A DNA stretch of 64,000 nucleotides from DASSUW01 sp963803335 (GTDB lineage Bacteria; Actinomycetota; Thermoleophilia; Solirubrobacterales; Solirubrobacteraceae), in the NCBI GenBank assembly GCA_963803335.1, contig CAWDME010000013.1:186001-250000 (forward strand), given 5' to 3'. The position numbers and the translations under genes are program-made. The notes under the pieces are model-generated. The model was given only the letters and a program-made list of their open reading frames with translations. It was not told where the DNA came from and did not search any database. Positions 7,420 through 15,407 of the stretch are shown here, one piece after another; within the stretch, counting starts at the first letter, position 1; the number at the start of each line of letters is the position of its first letter.

Positions 7420-8063
7420 GCGAGCTCTACCACTCCGGCAGCCGCTCGCTCCAGGACCGCTTCGACACGCGCCGGCTGGCCGATCGGCTCGAGGCCGTCA
7501 AGGTCACCGACGTCATTGACGACCGCGACCGCGCGTTCATCGAGAGCATGGACATGCTCTTCATCGCCACCGCCGACGAGCAGGGCCACCCGAACTGCTC
7601 CTACAAAGGTGGCGACCCCGGCTTCGTGCGCGTGCTCGACGAGCGCACGATCGCGTTCCCGGTCTACGACGGCAACGGCATGTTCCTGTCGGTCGGCAAC
7701 CTGCTCGTCAACGCCGAGGTCGGCCTGCTCTTCATCTCGTTCGACCGCGGCCGGCGGCTGCGGCTGAACGGGACGGCGAGCATCGACCCGGACGACGAGC
7801 TGACACCGACGTGGCCCGGTGCCCAGCTCGTCGTCCGCGTGCGGGCGCGCGAGGTGTTCCCCAACTGCCCGCGTTACATCCACCGCTACGAGCGGGTGGA
7901 GCGGTCCCCCTATGTGCCGGTCGCGGGCATCGAGCCGCCGGTGCCGGACTGGAAGACGCGCGACTGGGCGCGCGACGTGCTGCCGAGCTCGGACCAGGCG
8001 AGCCGGGCGAGCGTGAGCGCGCCGAGCATGAGCCCGAAGTCGCGCAGTGCGATGTCGCCGTAG
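7416..8063 (+). CDS. PNPOx-like split-barrel flavin/F420 protein
   Basis: 215 residues. The region MDMLFIATADEQGHPNCSYKGG, given here only as its key parts FIATAD, GHPNCSYKGGDPG and GNLLVNAEVGLLFI, is the pyridoxamine-5-phosphate-oxidase-like split barrel that binds FMN, F420 or haem. The conserved part seems to end at about PVPDWKTRDWARD. The last 25 or so residues (Ser/Ala/Arg-rich) lie antisense to the last helix of the convergent DoxX-like gene, so the two genes overlap by 154 nt. Start ATG 7416 overlaps the cupin stop. Substrate unknown. Confidence 0.8.
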   Translation: MSELYHSGSRSLQDRFDTRRLADRLEAVKVTDVIDDRDRAFIESMDMLFIATADEQGHPNCSYKGGDPGFVRVLDERTIAFPVYDGNGMFLSVGNLLVNAEVGLLFISFDRGRRLRLNGTASIDPDDELTPTWPGAQLVVRVRAREVFPNCPRYIHRYERVERSPYVPVAGIEPPVPDWKTRDWARDVLPSSDQASRASVSAPSMSPKSRSAMSP

Positions 8064-8362
8064 CCGCCGACGAGCAGCAGGTTGACGATGATGCCGCCGA
8101 GCCAGCCGGCCACGAGCACGCTGCCGTAGCGCGGCGCGATCGCGACGACACAACCGGCGACGACCTCGATCACGCCGACGATCGACATCGCGGTGTCGGC
8201 ATCGCCGGGGATGACGCTGTTGAACTCGCTGGACAGGTACCTCGTCCAGTCGTCCGTGAGGACGTTGGCGAACTTGTCGAGGCCGAACAGGATCGGCGCG
8301 ACGGTGAACGCGATCCGCAGGAGCAGGAAGGCCTGCCGTGCGGCGGTGTTGGAGTCAGTCAT
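7910..8362 (-). CDS. DoxX-like four-helix membrane protein
   Basis: 150 residues with four hydrophobic helices (LLRIAFTVAPILFGLDKF; SIVGVIEVVAGCVVAI; VAGWLGGIIVNLLLVG; LRDFGLMLGALTLARLA), typical of the small DoxX/DUF417-like quinone-associated membrane proteins. The 23-residue tail after the last helix is low-complexity and antisense to the conserved end of the PNPOx-like gene, so the original stop was probably lost. It lies just upstream of, and convergent to, that gene and downstream of the anti-sigma gene on the same strand (7-bp overlap with it). Function is inferred from topology only. Confidence 0.75.
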   Translation of the reverse strand: MTDSNTAARQAFLLLRIAFTVAPILFGLDKFANVLTDDWTRYLSSEFNSVIPGDADTAMSIVGVIEVVAGCVVAIAPRYGSVLVAGWLGGIIVNLLLVGGYGDIALRDFGLMLGALTLARLAWSELGSTSRAQSRVFQSGTGGSMPATGT

Positions 8363-8552
8363 GCTCCGTTTGCGGCCCGTCGCGGTCGGCTCTTACGAGT
8401 GCAACCAGGCTCTCGTAATCCTCCCGACAGGCGGGGCAGCCCTCGAGGTGCGCGGCCATGCCGGGCACCTCGCGGCCCTCGACATACTCGTCGAGGTGCT
8501 CGAAGCACGCCTCGCAGCTGACCTCGGGGCCGCTGGGTCCGAGCAGGCTCAT
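8355..8552 (-). CDS. Miniature zinc-binding anti-sigma factor
   Basis: 65 residues. A Cys pair near the start (SCEACFEHLDEYVEG) and the HLEGCPACREDYESL motif form the H-x3-C-x2-C zinc-binding anti-sigma (ZAS/zf-HC2) fold. There is no transmembrane segment and no C-terminal sensor domain, so it should be a soluble redox- or zinc-responsive anti-sigma factor of the RsrA class in reduced form. Its start overlaps the sigma gene stop (8549-8552), the usual coupling of an ECF sigma factor with its inhibitor. Confidence 0.82.
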   Translation of the reverse strand: MSLLGPSGPEVSCEACFEHLDEYVEGREVPGMAAHLEGCPACREDYESLVALVRADRDGPQTEHD

Positions 8553-9121
8553 GTCTCACCTCCGATCGCCGCGCGCAGCTTGCGGCGGGCGTCGTGCAAC
8601 GTCTTGTAGAGCGCGCCGCGAGTGCTGCCGAGGCGCTCGGCCAGCACGTCGATGGGGACGCCGTTGAGCGCGAGCGCGGTGAAGACGGTGCGCTGGTGCT
8701 CGGTGAGCTCGGTCCGCATCGCGTCGCGCACCGCGCGCAGGAGCTCGGCGTCCTCGGCCCGCTGGTGCGGCGAGGGCCCCGCATCGGGCGGGCTCGTCTC
8801 GTCGAGCGGTACCTCGCGGCCGTGCCAGGCGCGGCGGCGCGCCTTCACGCCGGCCTCGAGCAGCGCGAACTTGTACGCCCAGGTCGTGAAGCGGCTCTGC
8901 CCGCGGAACGTGTCGAGCTTGCGCAGCAGCGCGACCATCGCGTCGTTGGCCGCCTGCGCCGCGAGGTCCTCGGCCTCGTCGTAGGGCAGCCGCCGGCGGT
9001 GGTGCAGCTCGAACCGCGCGGCGCGCAGCATCAGCGCGTGCAGCTCCGCCATCGCGTCATCGCGCCCTGCGCGCAGGGTCGCGATCGAGAGCGTGGTCGT
9101 CTCCTCGGCCAAGACCGACAT
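8549..9121 (-). CDS. ECF-type RNA polymerase sigma factor
   Basis: 190 residues. Region 2 (AEDLAAQAANDAMVALLRKLDTF then SRFTTWAYKFALLEAG) is seen as AEDLAAQAANDAM and FTTWAYKFAL. Region 4 is TELTEHQRTVFTALALNG then DVLAERLGSTRGALYKTLHDARRKLR, a helix-turn-helix that reads the -35 element. It is followed with a 4-bp overlap by a zinc-binding anti-sigma gene, which implies control by protein sequestration. Target promoters cannot be told from the window; a redox or thiol stress role would fit a ZAS partner. Confidence 0.87.
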   Translation of the reverse strand: MSVLAEETTTLSIATLRAGRDDAMAELHALMLRAARFELHHRRRLPYDEAEDLAAQAANDAMVALLRKLDTFRGQSRFTTWAYKFALLEAGVKARRRAWHGREVPLDETSPPDAGPSPHQRAEDAELLRAVRDAMRTELTEHQRTVFTALALNGVPIDVLAERLGSTRGALYKTLHDARRKLRAAIGGET

Positions 9122-9156
9122 CTTCCCGTTTGGCGTCGCCGCGTCGCGAGTTCTTA

Positions 9157-9630
9157 CTAGCGGATCACTTCACAGACCGCGCTGCGGCGCAGCCGGCGGC
9201 AGGGGCGCCGGCCGCTGATGACGACGTCGTAGCCGCCCGCCTCGGCCAGGTTCGCAAGCGTGCTGCGGAGCCGGCCGTGCACCAACCGGGTGGTGAGCGA
9301 GACATTGGCCGGCACCTCGTCACGCGCGGCGGCCAGGAGGCGGAGCATCTCGCGCTCCGCGTCACGCCGCAGCGTGTCCGGCGAGCAGGGGAGCACCATC
9401 ATCCCGAAGCTCGTGTAGAGCCGCGGCTCGGGGATCACGGCGACCAACGTCAGCAGCGCGCAGTGCTCGACGGCGAGCTCGATCGCCCGGTCCAGAGCGG
9501 CCCAGTCCTGCTCGCAGCCGTCGAACGCCACCAGGATCCGGCGGATCCTGCGGGTCTCCTCCTGCGTCGCCCGGTCAAGCGCTTCGAGCACTCCGCCGGA
9601 AAGTCTGACATGAAGAACGTTTCTGGTCAA
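9157..9630 (-). CDS. Universal stress protein (UspA) family
   Basis: Up to 157 residues. RRILVAFDGCEQDWAALDRAI is the first strand and nucleotide loop, seen as RRILVAFDG. Near the end GYDVVISGRR replaces the ATP-binding G-x2-G-x9-G[ST] run, so nucleotide binding is doubtful. Start is uncertain: TTG 9630 gives the longest form, but TTGACC (9630-9625) and CAGACT (9607-9602) are separated by 17 nt and look like a promoter inside it. GTG 9591 may therefore be the real start (144 residues). It is divergent from a MarR regulator, which may control it. Confidence 0.72.
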   Translation of the reverse strand: MTRNVLHVRLSGGVLEALDRATQEETRRIRRILVAFDGCEQDWAALDRAIELAVEHCALLTLVAVIPEPRLYTSFGMMVLPCSPDTLRRDAEREMLRLLAAARDEVPANVSLTTRLVHGRLRSTLANLAEAGGYDVVISGRRPCRRLRRSAVCEVIR

Positions 9631-9655
9631 GACGGTCTGTTAGCGGTACGATGCG

Positions 9656-10108
9656 GTGGTGACGGTCATCGACGCTCCCTCGCTCCCCCCGTCACTGGCG
9701 CACTGGCCCGGGTATCTCACCGCGTTCATCGCGGAGCATGCCACCGAGCGGTTCGAGCGTGCGCTGGGTGACCAGCAGATCCGCAGCAAGCACGCCCAGG
9801 TCCTCGCGGTGATCGACGCCGAGGGCTCGATGTCGCAGCGTGCTCTCTGCCGGCGACTGCGGATCGACAAGAGCCCGATGGTCGGCCTGGTCGACGACCT
9901 CGAGCGGCTCGGCCTCGCCGAGCGGCGTCGGGACGACGCGGACCGCCGCGTGCAGGCGATCCACCTCACCGGCAAGGGCCGCGTCGCGGTCGGCCGCGTG
10001 ATGCAGCTGGCCGAAAGCGAGAACGCCCGCACGTTCGGCGTGCTCGACGACGACGAGCGCGAAGAGCTGCACCGACTTCTGCTGAAGGTCGCCGAGGCGA
10101 CCGTCTGA
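9656..10108 (+). CDS. MarR-family transcriptional regulator
   Basis: 150 residues. The winged helix is plain: SMSQRALCRRLRIDKSPMVGLVDDLERLGLAERRRDDADRRVQAIHLT, seen as SMSQRALCRRLRIDKSPMV and DDADRRVQAIHLTGKG, the MarR wing with its DxRxR motif. Flanking helices form the dimer interface. GTG 9656 or GTG 9659 is the start; TACGAT at 9647-9652 ends 6 nt before the latter. It faces the UspA gene across about 25-65 bp and may regulate it. The ligand is unknown. A strong GC hairpin follows the stop. Confidence 0.86.
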   Translation: MVTVIDAPSLPPSLAHWPGYLTAFIAEHATERFERALGDQQIRSKHAQVLAVIDAEGSMSQRALCRRLRIDKSPMVGLVDDLERLGLAERRRDDADRRVQAIHLTGKGRVAVGRVMQLAESENARTFGVLDDDEREELHRLLLKVAEATV

Positions 10109-10111
10109 CCC

Positions 10112-10144
10112 GGCGCCGGGCTCCTGGGGAGGAGGCCCGGCGCC
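10112..10144 (+). terminator. GC-rich hairpin after the MarR gene
   Basis: GGCGCCGGGC pairs perfectly with GCCCGGCGCC, and the inner TCCT/AGGA extends the stem to about 14 bp round a GGGG loop with one bulged G. There is no U tract, as is common for actinobacterial hairpin terminators. Confidence 0.55.
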
Positions 10145-10164
10145 ACCGGTCAGACTGAACCGTC

Positions 10165-10954
10165 GTGTTCGACGAGGGCATCACCGACTACTACGAGCGC
10201 GGGAGCGAGCAGCACCGTCTCCGCGGAGAGTCGCGGCTCGAGTTCGTGCGCACGCAGGAGCTCCTCGAGCGATTCCTGCCGGCGCCGCCCGCGGTCGTGC
10301 TCGACATCGGCGGGGGGCCGGGCGCCTACGCGGCCTGGCTTTCCAGGCTCGGCTACGAGGTGCATCTGCTCGACCCGATCGAACTGCACGTGGCGCAGGC
10401 GCGCGACCTGGGCGTGACCGCCTCGGTCGGCGATGCGCGCGCACTGCCGTTCGACGACGGGAGCGCCGATTGCGGTGCTCCTGCTCGGCCCGCTCTACCA
10501 CCTGCTCGAGGTGGACGACCGGCAGCGTGCGTTGACGGAGGCGCACCGGGTGCTGCGGCCCGGCGGCGTGCTCGCCGCGGCCGCGATCACGCGTTTCGCC
10601 TCCACCATCGACGGCCTGCAGAAGGGCTACCTCGCGTCGCCCGACTTCGAGCGCGTCATCGAGCGCGTGCTGCGCGACGGCCGGCACACGAACCCCGACG
10701 GCCACGAGGGCTGGTTCACGACCGCGTACTTCCACCTACCGGAACCATTCGCCGCCGAGATCCATGCCGCCGGGTTCTACCTCGACGACGTCTACGCCAT
10801 CGAGGGCGTGGGCCAATGGCTGAACGACGTCGATGCATGGCTCGACGACCCCAACCGCCGCGCGGCACTGCTGCGCGCCATCGCCCGGCTCGAGACCGAG
10901 CCGAGCCTGCTCGGCGCCAGCCCGCACCTGCTGGCGGTCGGCGTCAATCCATGA
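10165..10954 (+). pseudogene. SAM-dependent class I methyltransferase, frameshifted
   Basis: The first frame (GTG 10165) gives a normal methyltransferase N-terminus with motif I VLDIGGGPGAYAAWL and the acidic loop LLDPIE, and runs to DDGSAD. The second part (AVLLLGPLYHLLE, RVLRPGGVLA, then a C-terminal lid) is in another frame. Removing a single T at 10470/10471 (GCCGAT-T-GCGGTG) restores one 262-residue protein reading GSADAVLLLGPLYHL, the expected motif. Either a recent inactivating insertion or a base-calling error. The 3' end overlaps the response-regulator gene by 11 nt. Confidence 0.82.
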
Positions 10955-11585
10955 GGCCCGACTCATAGGCGACTGCGGTGGCCTGCACACGATCGCGCGC
11001 GCCGAGCTTCTCGAGGATCGATGCGACGTGGGTCTTCACGGTGGCGCGGCTGACGAACAGCGCGTCCGCGATCTCGGTGTTCGACATGCCCCGGGCGACG
11101 AGCCTGAGTACCTCGCCCTCGCGCGCGGTCAGCGCGGCGACGGCCTCGCGCGAAGCGGTGTCGGTCCGGCGTGTGGTGAACGCCTCGATCAGCCGCCGGG
11201 TGACGCTCGGCGCGAGCATCGCCTCGCCCGCGGCGACGACCCGGATCGCCCGCACGAGGTCGTCGGCCGGCGCGTACTTGAGCAGGAAGCCGCTGGCGCC
11301 GGCGGTGAGCGCCTCGTACACGTACTGGTCCTCGTCGAACGTGGTCAGCACGAGGACCCGCGAGCTCGTGCCGGCGGTGCGGCGTGTCGCCTCGATCCCG
11401 TCGAGCCGGGGCATGCGCACGTCCATCAGCACGACGTCGGGCGAGAGCCGCTGGATCGCGTCGAGCGCGGCGAGCCCATCGCTCGCCTCAGCCACCACGT
11501 CGATGTCCGGCTCGCGGTCGAGCACGAGCCGCAGCCCGGTGCGAACCATCTCCTCGTCGTCGGCGATCAGGACGCGAATGGTCAT
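10944..11585 (-). CDS. NarL/LuxR-type response regulator
   Basis: 213 residues. Receiver domain: VLIADDEEMVR (acidic pocket), VVLMDVRMPRLDG (phospho-Asp), VLTTFDEDQY (Thr) and FLLKYAP (Lys). The output domain is a C-terminal LuxR helix-turn-helix: LTAREGEVLRLVARGMSNTEIA then SRATVKTHVASIL. All switch residues are present. Start ATG 11585 overlaps the histidine-kinase stop (4 nt), so the pair forms a two-component operon. It resembles the DesR/LiaR-type systems; the stimulus is unknown. Confidence 0.93.
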   Translation of the reverse strand: MTIRVLIADDEEMVRTGLRLVLDREPDIDVVAEASDGLAALDAIQRLSPDVVLMDVRMPRLDGIEATRRTAGTSSRVLVLTTFDEDQYVYEALTAGASGFLLKYAPADDLVRAIRVVAAGEAMLAPSVTRRLIEAFTTRRTDTASREAVAALTAREGEVLRLVARGMSNTEIADALFVSRATVKTHVASILEKLGARDRVQATAVAYESGLMD

Positions 11586-12670
11586 AGCGGGAACGTCGCG
11601 CGGACGCGAAAGCCGCCCTCATCGCGCGGCCCGTGCTCGAGCCGGCCGCCGTAGAAGCTCACGCGTTCGCGCATGCCGAGCAGGCCTCGGCCGGCACCGG
11701 CGACTCCGTTGACGCGCGTGCCGCCGTCGTCTGTCACCTCGAGCGCCAGCTCGTCGGGCCGGTATGTGACGGTGACCGCCGCGGTCGAGCCGCGGGCGTG
11801 CTTGACGCTGTTGGTCAGCGCCTCCTGCACGACGCGGTAGGCGGACAGGTCGAGACCCGACTCGAGCGCCACCGGCTCGCCCTCGACGCGCAGCGTGACG
11901 GGGAGGCCCGCGTCGGTCACGCGGCGCGCGAGCTCGTCGAGCTGCGCGAGCCGCGGGTGCGGCGCGACGCCCTGCTGCTCGCCATCCTCGCGCAGCAGCC
12001 CGAGCAGTCGCTGCATCTCCTCGAGCGCGGACCGGCCGGAGCGCTCGATCGTTTCGAGCGCGTCGCCGACGATCTGCTCGCGGTCGTCGAGCACGCGCCG
12101 GGCGCCCTGCGCCTGGAGCACAACCACGCCGAGGCTGTGCGTGACGATGTCGTGCAGCTCGCGGGCGATGTGGCGCCGCTCGTCCTCGACCGCCTCGCGC
12201 GCGACGCGCTCGGCGTCGCCCCGCGCGGTGCGTGCGCGGGCCAGCGCGAGGCGGACGGCGCGGCCGACGAACCAGAACGCAACCGGCGTCATCACGTCAC
12301 TGGCCATCCCACCGAGCGAGCCGTACTCGGCGCTGTCGATGTCGTGCAGGACGATCCCGACGGCGATCGCGACGCCACCGGCGATCGCCCGGCCGAGCCG
12401 CTCGTTGGCGGCGACCGTGTAGGTGGCGAGCGTGATCGCGACGTACTCGGCGAACACCGACGGCGGGTTCTCCGCGAATCCCTGCACCGCGGCGGCGAGA
12501 GCGACGAACAGCGCGACCGCCAGTGGCGCCCGGCGGCGGAACGTGAGCGCCATCGTGAGCAGCAGCGCGGCGTGCGCGGCCGGCTCCGACGCCCCGATCT
12601 GGACCTGGGCGAGCACGGTGAGGGCGACCGCGATCGCTCCGTCGACCACGAGGTCCGATGGCCGTTCCAC
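11582..12670 (-). CDS. HisKA_3-type sensor histidine kinase
   Basis: 362 residues. The N-terminal half has about five hydrophobic helices with little extracellular loop. Then comes a HisKA_3 dimerisation domain with ERRHIARELHDIVTHSL (phospho-His in ARELHD) and a degenerate ATPase domain with EALTNSVKHA (N box), TDDGG and GRGLLGMRERV (G boxes). Such kinases pair with NarL regulators, as here. The GTG start (12670) has no ribosome-binding site, but TAGCTT at 12683-12678 lies 7 nt upstream, so a leaderless message is likely. Confidence 0.92.
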   Translation of the reverse strand: MERPSDLVVDGAIAVALTVLAQVQIGASEPAAHAALLLTMALTFRRRAPLAVALFVALAAAVQGFAENPPSVFAEYVAITLATYTVAANERLGRAIAGGVAIAVGIVLHDIDSAEYGSLGGMASDVMTPVAFWFVGRAVRLALARARTARGDAERVAREAVEDERRHIARELHDIVTHSLGVVVLQAQGARRVLDDREQIVGDALETIERSGRSALEEMQRLLGLLREDGEQQGVAPHPRLAQLDELARRVTDAGLPVTLRVEGEPVALESGLDLSAYRVVQEALTNSVKHARGSTAAVTVTYRPDELALEVTDDGGTRVNGVAGAGRGLLGMRERVSFYGGRLEHGPRDEGGFRVRATFPL

Positions 12671-12677
12671 GCACGAG

Positions 12678-12683
12678 AAGCTA
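12678..12683 (-). promoter_or_regulatory. Probable -10 box (TAGCTT), leaderless histidine-kinase start
   Basis: On the minus strand TAGCTT is followed by 7 nt and then the GTG start of the kinase gene. No Shine-Dalgarno is visible. Confidence 0.4.
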
Positions 12684-12705
12684 GACCGTGCGCGGGCGCC
12701 TCGCC

Positions 12706-12746
12706 ATCGGCCACGCGGCCAGTGCGAAATCGCCCACGTGGCCGAT
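12706..12746. promoter_or_regulatory. 10-bp inverted repeat in the divergent kinase/small-membrane-protein gap
   Basis: ATCGGCCACG (12706-12715) is complementary to CGTGGCCGAT (12737-12746), with 21 nt between. It sits between two diverging probable promoters (TAGCTT on minus, TACGGT at 12769-12774 on plus). It may be an operator for the adjacent two-component system; this is not demonstrated. Confidence 0.35.
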
Positions 12747-12780
12747 AGTTTCCGGTCTGCGCCGCGCTTACGGTGCCGCC

Positions 12781-13044
12781 ATGGACATCATCGTTCTCGC
12801 CATCACCCTCATCGCCGCCCTGCTCCTCTCGCGCTCGAAGGCGCTCGTCGTTGCCGGGGTCGCCTGGCTCGCCGGTCTCTCGATGGTCGCGTGGGGCCCG
12901 GCCCACAACGCCGACGTGCACCTGAGCAGCGCCGGGTTCTGGGTCCCGTGGTTCGTCGTCCTCGGGCTCTGCCTCGTCGTGGTCTGGGGAGTCGATCGCT
13001 TCCGGCGCCGGGCCGCGACTCCCCGGCTCGACGGCGCTCGGTGA
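12781..13044 (+). CDS. Small two-helix membrane protein
   Basis: 87 residues with an N-terminal helix (IIVLAITLIAALLL), a short Lys/Ala segment continuing into a second hydrophobic stretch, and a third near the end (WFVVLGLCLVVVWGV) followed by basic residues RFRRR, so the C-terminus is cytoplasmic. No family recognised. TACGGT (12769-12774) lies 6 nt before the ATG, suggesting a leaderless start. Its stop overlaps the GTG of the pentapeptide-repeat gene (GTGA). Confidence 0.6.
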   Translation: MDIIVLAITLIAALLLSRSKALVVAGVAWLAGLSMVAWGPAHNADVHLSSAGFWVPWFVVLGLCLVVVWGVDRFRRRAATPRLDGAR

Positions 13045-13622
13045 AGGCGCCGCTGCCACCACGATTGGACGAAGCGCGCGAGCTCGGGGCGCTCGACGAG
13101 AACAGCCTCGTCGAAGCCCGCTTGGCCGACGTCGACCTCAGCGGCGCCCGCATCCGCGGGCTCCGGCTGGTCGACGTCGCCGTCGACCGCGGCAACCTCG
13201 CCAACGTGTTGGCAGCGGAGCTCTCCCTCACCCGCGTCGCCTTCACCGGCACGCGGCTCACCGGCGCGCAGTGGACCCGCGGCCGGATCGCCGACGCCGT
13301 CTTCCGCGACTGCCGGATCGACCTCGCGGTGTTGGCCGGCACGACGTTCGAGCGCGTCACATTCGACGGCTGCCTGCTGTCGCAGACCGACTTCGGCGAG
13401 GCGCTCTTCCGGTCGGTCCGCTTCGACCACTGCGACCTCACCGAGGCCGATCTGAGCGGGCTGCGGATCGACGGGTGCGAGCTGCGCTCGTGCACGCTCG
13501 ACGGGCTGGTCGCGGCCGACCGCCTGCGCGGCGCCGCGATGCCGTGGCACGACGTCGTCGGCAACGCGGCGCTGCTCGCCCGCACGCTAGGCATCCGTGT
13601 GTTAGGAGAAGCCGACGGATGA
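13041..13622 (+). CDS. Pentapeptide-repeat protein
   Basis: 193 residues. From about residue 30 the sequence runs in A(D/N)LxX-like fives (ADVDLSGARI, GLRLVDVAV, FTGTRLTGAQW, FDGCLLSQTDFGEALF, FDHCDLTEADLSGLRI), which fold into a right-handed quadrilateral beta-helix. The ending is a short helical tail. Some family members mimic DNA and protect gyrase; most have no known role. The GTG start overlaps the upstream stop, and the stop overlaps the ATG of the GST remnant, so the three were one operon. Confidence 0.85.
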   Translation: MKAPLPPRLDEARELGALDENSLVEARLADVDLSGARIRGLRLVDVAVDRGNLANVLAAELSLTRVAFTGTRLTGAQWTRGRIADAVFRDCRIDLAVLAGTTFERVTFDGCLLSQTDFGEALFRSVRFDHCDLTEADLSGLRIDGCELRSCTLDGLVAADRLRGAAMPWHDVVGNAALLARTLGIRVLGEADG

Positions 13623-14092
13623 CCCTTGTCCTGTACGAGCATCCGTTCGCGTCGTACTGCCAGAAGGTGCTGATCGCCCTTTACGAGCTCGACGTCCCGT
13701 TCCGTGCTGAGATCGTCGAGGGCGACCGGACCGACCTCGCCGCCCAATGCAGAAGATCGTGGGCGACCAGCTCCGGCCCGATGACGCCAAGGATCCCTAC
13801 GGCGTGAGCGAGGCGCGCGCCGCGCTCGACGCGGCGTACGGCGTGCTCGACGCCCGGATGGCGCACGCGCGCTGGGCAGCCGGCGACACCTTCACGCTCG
13901 CCGACTGCGCGGCCGCCCCGGCACTGTTCTACACACGGGCCGTCCACCGCTGGGCCGACCACCACACCAATGTCGCGCGCTTACCGCGACCTGATGGAGC
14001 GTCCTTCCGTCGTCCGCGTGGTCGAGGAGGCACGGCGGTACCGCGAGCTGCTCCCGCATCCGTGGCCCCCGGACCAGGACGACCTCGGCTAG
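13619..14092 (+). pseudogene. Glutathione S-transferase-like gene, internally deleted and frameshifted
   Basis: The N-terminus (MTLVLYEHPFASYCQKVLIA) is a thioredoxin-fold GST start with a Ser/Cys active-site turn. After about 42 residues (...DRTDLAA) the frame breaks and resumes in another frame at MQKIVGDQLRP, the start of the C-terminal helical domain (WAAGDTFTLADCAAAPALFY). About 60 residues expected between the two parts, including the cis-Pro strand, are absent. A second frame change near 13980 is needed to read YRDLMERPSVVRVVEEARRYREL to the TAG at 14090 (quoted here as its key part ERPSVVRVVEEA). Not functional as a GST. Confidence 0.8.
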
Positions 14093-14095
14093 TAG

Positions 14096-14185
<90 letters not shown>

Positions 14186-15391
14186 ATGCTAGCGACGCCC
14201 CGCGTTACCTTTAGCTGCGAGGCAGTTGCCTTGCTCTACATCCTGCTGTTTCTGTCGTCCCTTCTCGCCGGCAGCGCGACCACGAGCGCCGGGGACGCCG
14301 GCCATGTTCGGTACGTAAAGCTCACGTCGCCCGCGTTCGACCGGTACACCAACCATCCGACGCACGCGCAGGCGGCGTGGATGCGCGGCGCGTTCTGGCG
14401 GATGGTGGCGTACACGCCGTACTTCGACCGGCGCACGGCCTTCTACCCGCAGGCGCTCGCCTACAAGGACCTGTACGCAGTCCACGTCGGGTCCCGTCGC
14501 GCGGCCGCGCACCCCGACCGGCTGCTGCGCGACCGGACCGGCCGGCCGCTGTTCCTCCCGTGGCACTGCGACGGGCGCCACTGCCCGCAGTACGCGGGGG
14601 ACATCACCAGCCCCGCGTTCCGGCAGGCGTGGATCGCCGACGCCCGCCGGATACTCGCACGCGGCTACCGCGGCCTTTTCATCGACGACGTGAACCTGCA
14701 CTACGCCGTCTCCGACCGGGCCGGCGTCCATGTCGATCCGGTCGACCGGCGCACCGGCCGGCCGATGACCGCGACCGCCTGGCGGCAGCAGATGGCACGG
14801 TTCCTCGAGCAGATCCGCCGGGCGCTGCCCTACGCGGAGATCCACCACAACGCAGTCTGGTTCGCCGCCTCCGGGCCCGGCGCACCGGCCGGCGCCGACC
14901 GCTATGTGCGCCGGCAGATCCTCGCCGCCGACACCATCAACCTCGAACGCGGGATCGTCGACGACCATCTCACCGGCGGCACGGGCCGCTTCTCCCTGCA
15001 CGCGCTGCTCGTGTACGTCGACGTCGTGCACCGCCTGCACCGGACGGTCACCATGGCGTCCTACGCCAGCTCACGAGCCGAGCAGCGTTACCAGCTCGCC
15101 GGCTCGCTGCTGGTCAACGCCGGTGCTGACGCGCTGGCGGACGAGGTCAGCACCCCGCGAAACTTCTGGTCCGGCTACCGGGTGCAGCTCGGGCCGGCCG
15201 CCGGCCGCCGGAACCGTGACAGCGCCGGCCTGTGGCGAAGGGAGTTCGCCCGCGGACTGGTCCTGCTCAACGAGCCGGACTCGCCCGCCCGTACGGTCGC
15301 CGTCCCCGCCGGCCTGTGCAGCCCGGACGGGGCGCGTGTGCGCACAGTCCGCCTGCGCGCCGCCAGTGGCGCGGTGCTCGCGCGCTGCTGA
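14186..15391 (+). CDS. Secreted putative glycoside hydrolase (GHL15-like)
   Basis: 401 residues. A long N-terminal hydrophobic segment (AVALLYILLFLSSLLAG) is a signal peptide or anchor. The body looks like a (beta/alpha)8 barrel of the hypothetical glycosyl-hydrolase group 15: GDITSPAFRQAWIADARRIL, GYRGLFIDDVNL (a likely catalytic Asp pair), PYAEIHHNAVWF, DTINLERGIVDDH (acidic). The resemblance is to the family layout; no activity is proven. ATG 14186 follows GGAAAGG at once. The next gene is a glycosyltransferase read from its own promoter. Confidence 0.65.
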   Translation: MLATPRVTFSCEAVALLYILLFLSSLLAGSATTSAGDAGHVRYVKLTSPAFDRYTNHPTHAQAAWMRGAFWRMVAYTPYFDRRTAFYPQALAYKDLYAVHVGSRRAAAHPDRLLRDRTGRPLFLPWHCDGRHCPQYAGDITSPAFRQAWIADARRILARGYRGLFIDDVNLHYAVSDRAGVHVDPVDRRTGRPMTATAWRQQMARFLEQIRRALPYAEIHHNAVWFAASGPGAPAGADRYVRRQILAADTINLERGIVDDHLTGGTGRFSLHALLVYVDVVHRLHRTVTMASYASSRAEQRYQLAGSLLVNAGADALADEVSTPRNFWSGYRVQLGPAAGRRNRDSAGLWRREFARGLVLLNEPDSPARTVAVPAGLCSPDGARVRTVRLRAASGAVLARC

Positions 15392-15393
15392 GG

Positions 15394-15399
15394 TAGCGT
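15394..15399 (+). promoter_or_regulatory. Probable -10 box (TAGCGT), leaderless start
   Basis: TAGCGT directly follows the upstream stop and ends 8 nt before GTG 15408; no ribosome-binding site is visible. Confidence 0.35.
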
Positions 15400-15407
15400 C
15401 CCGCCGC

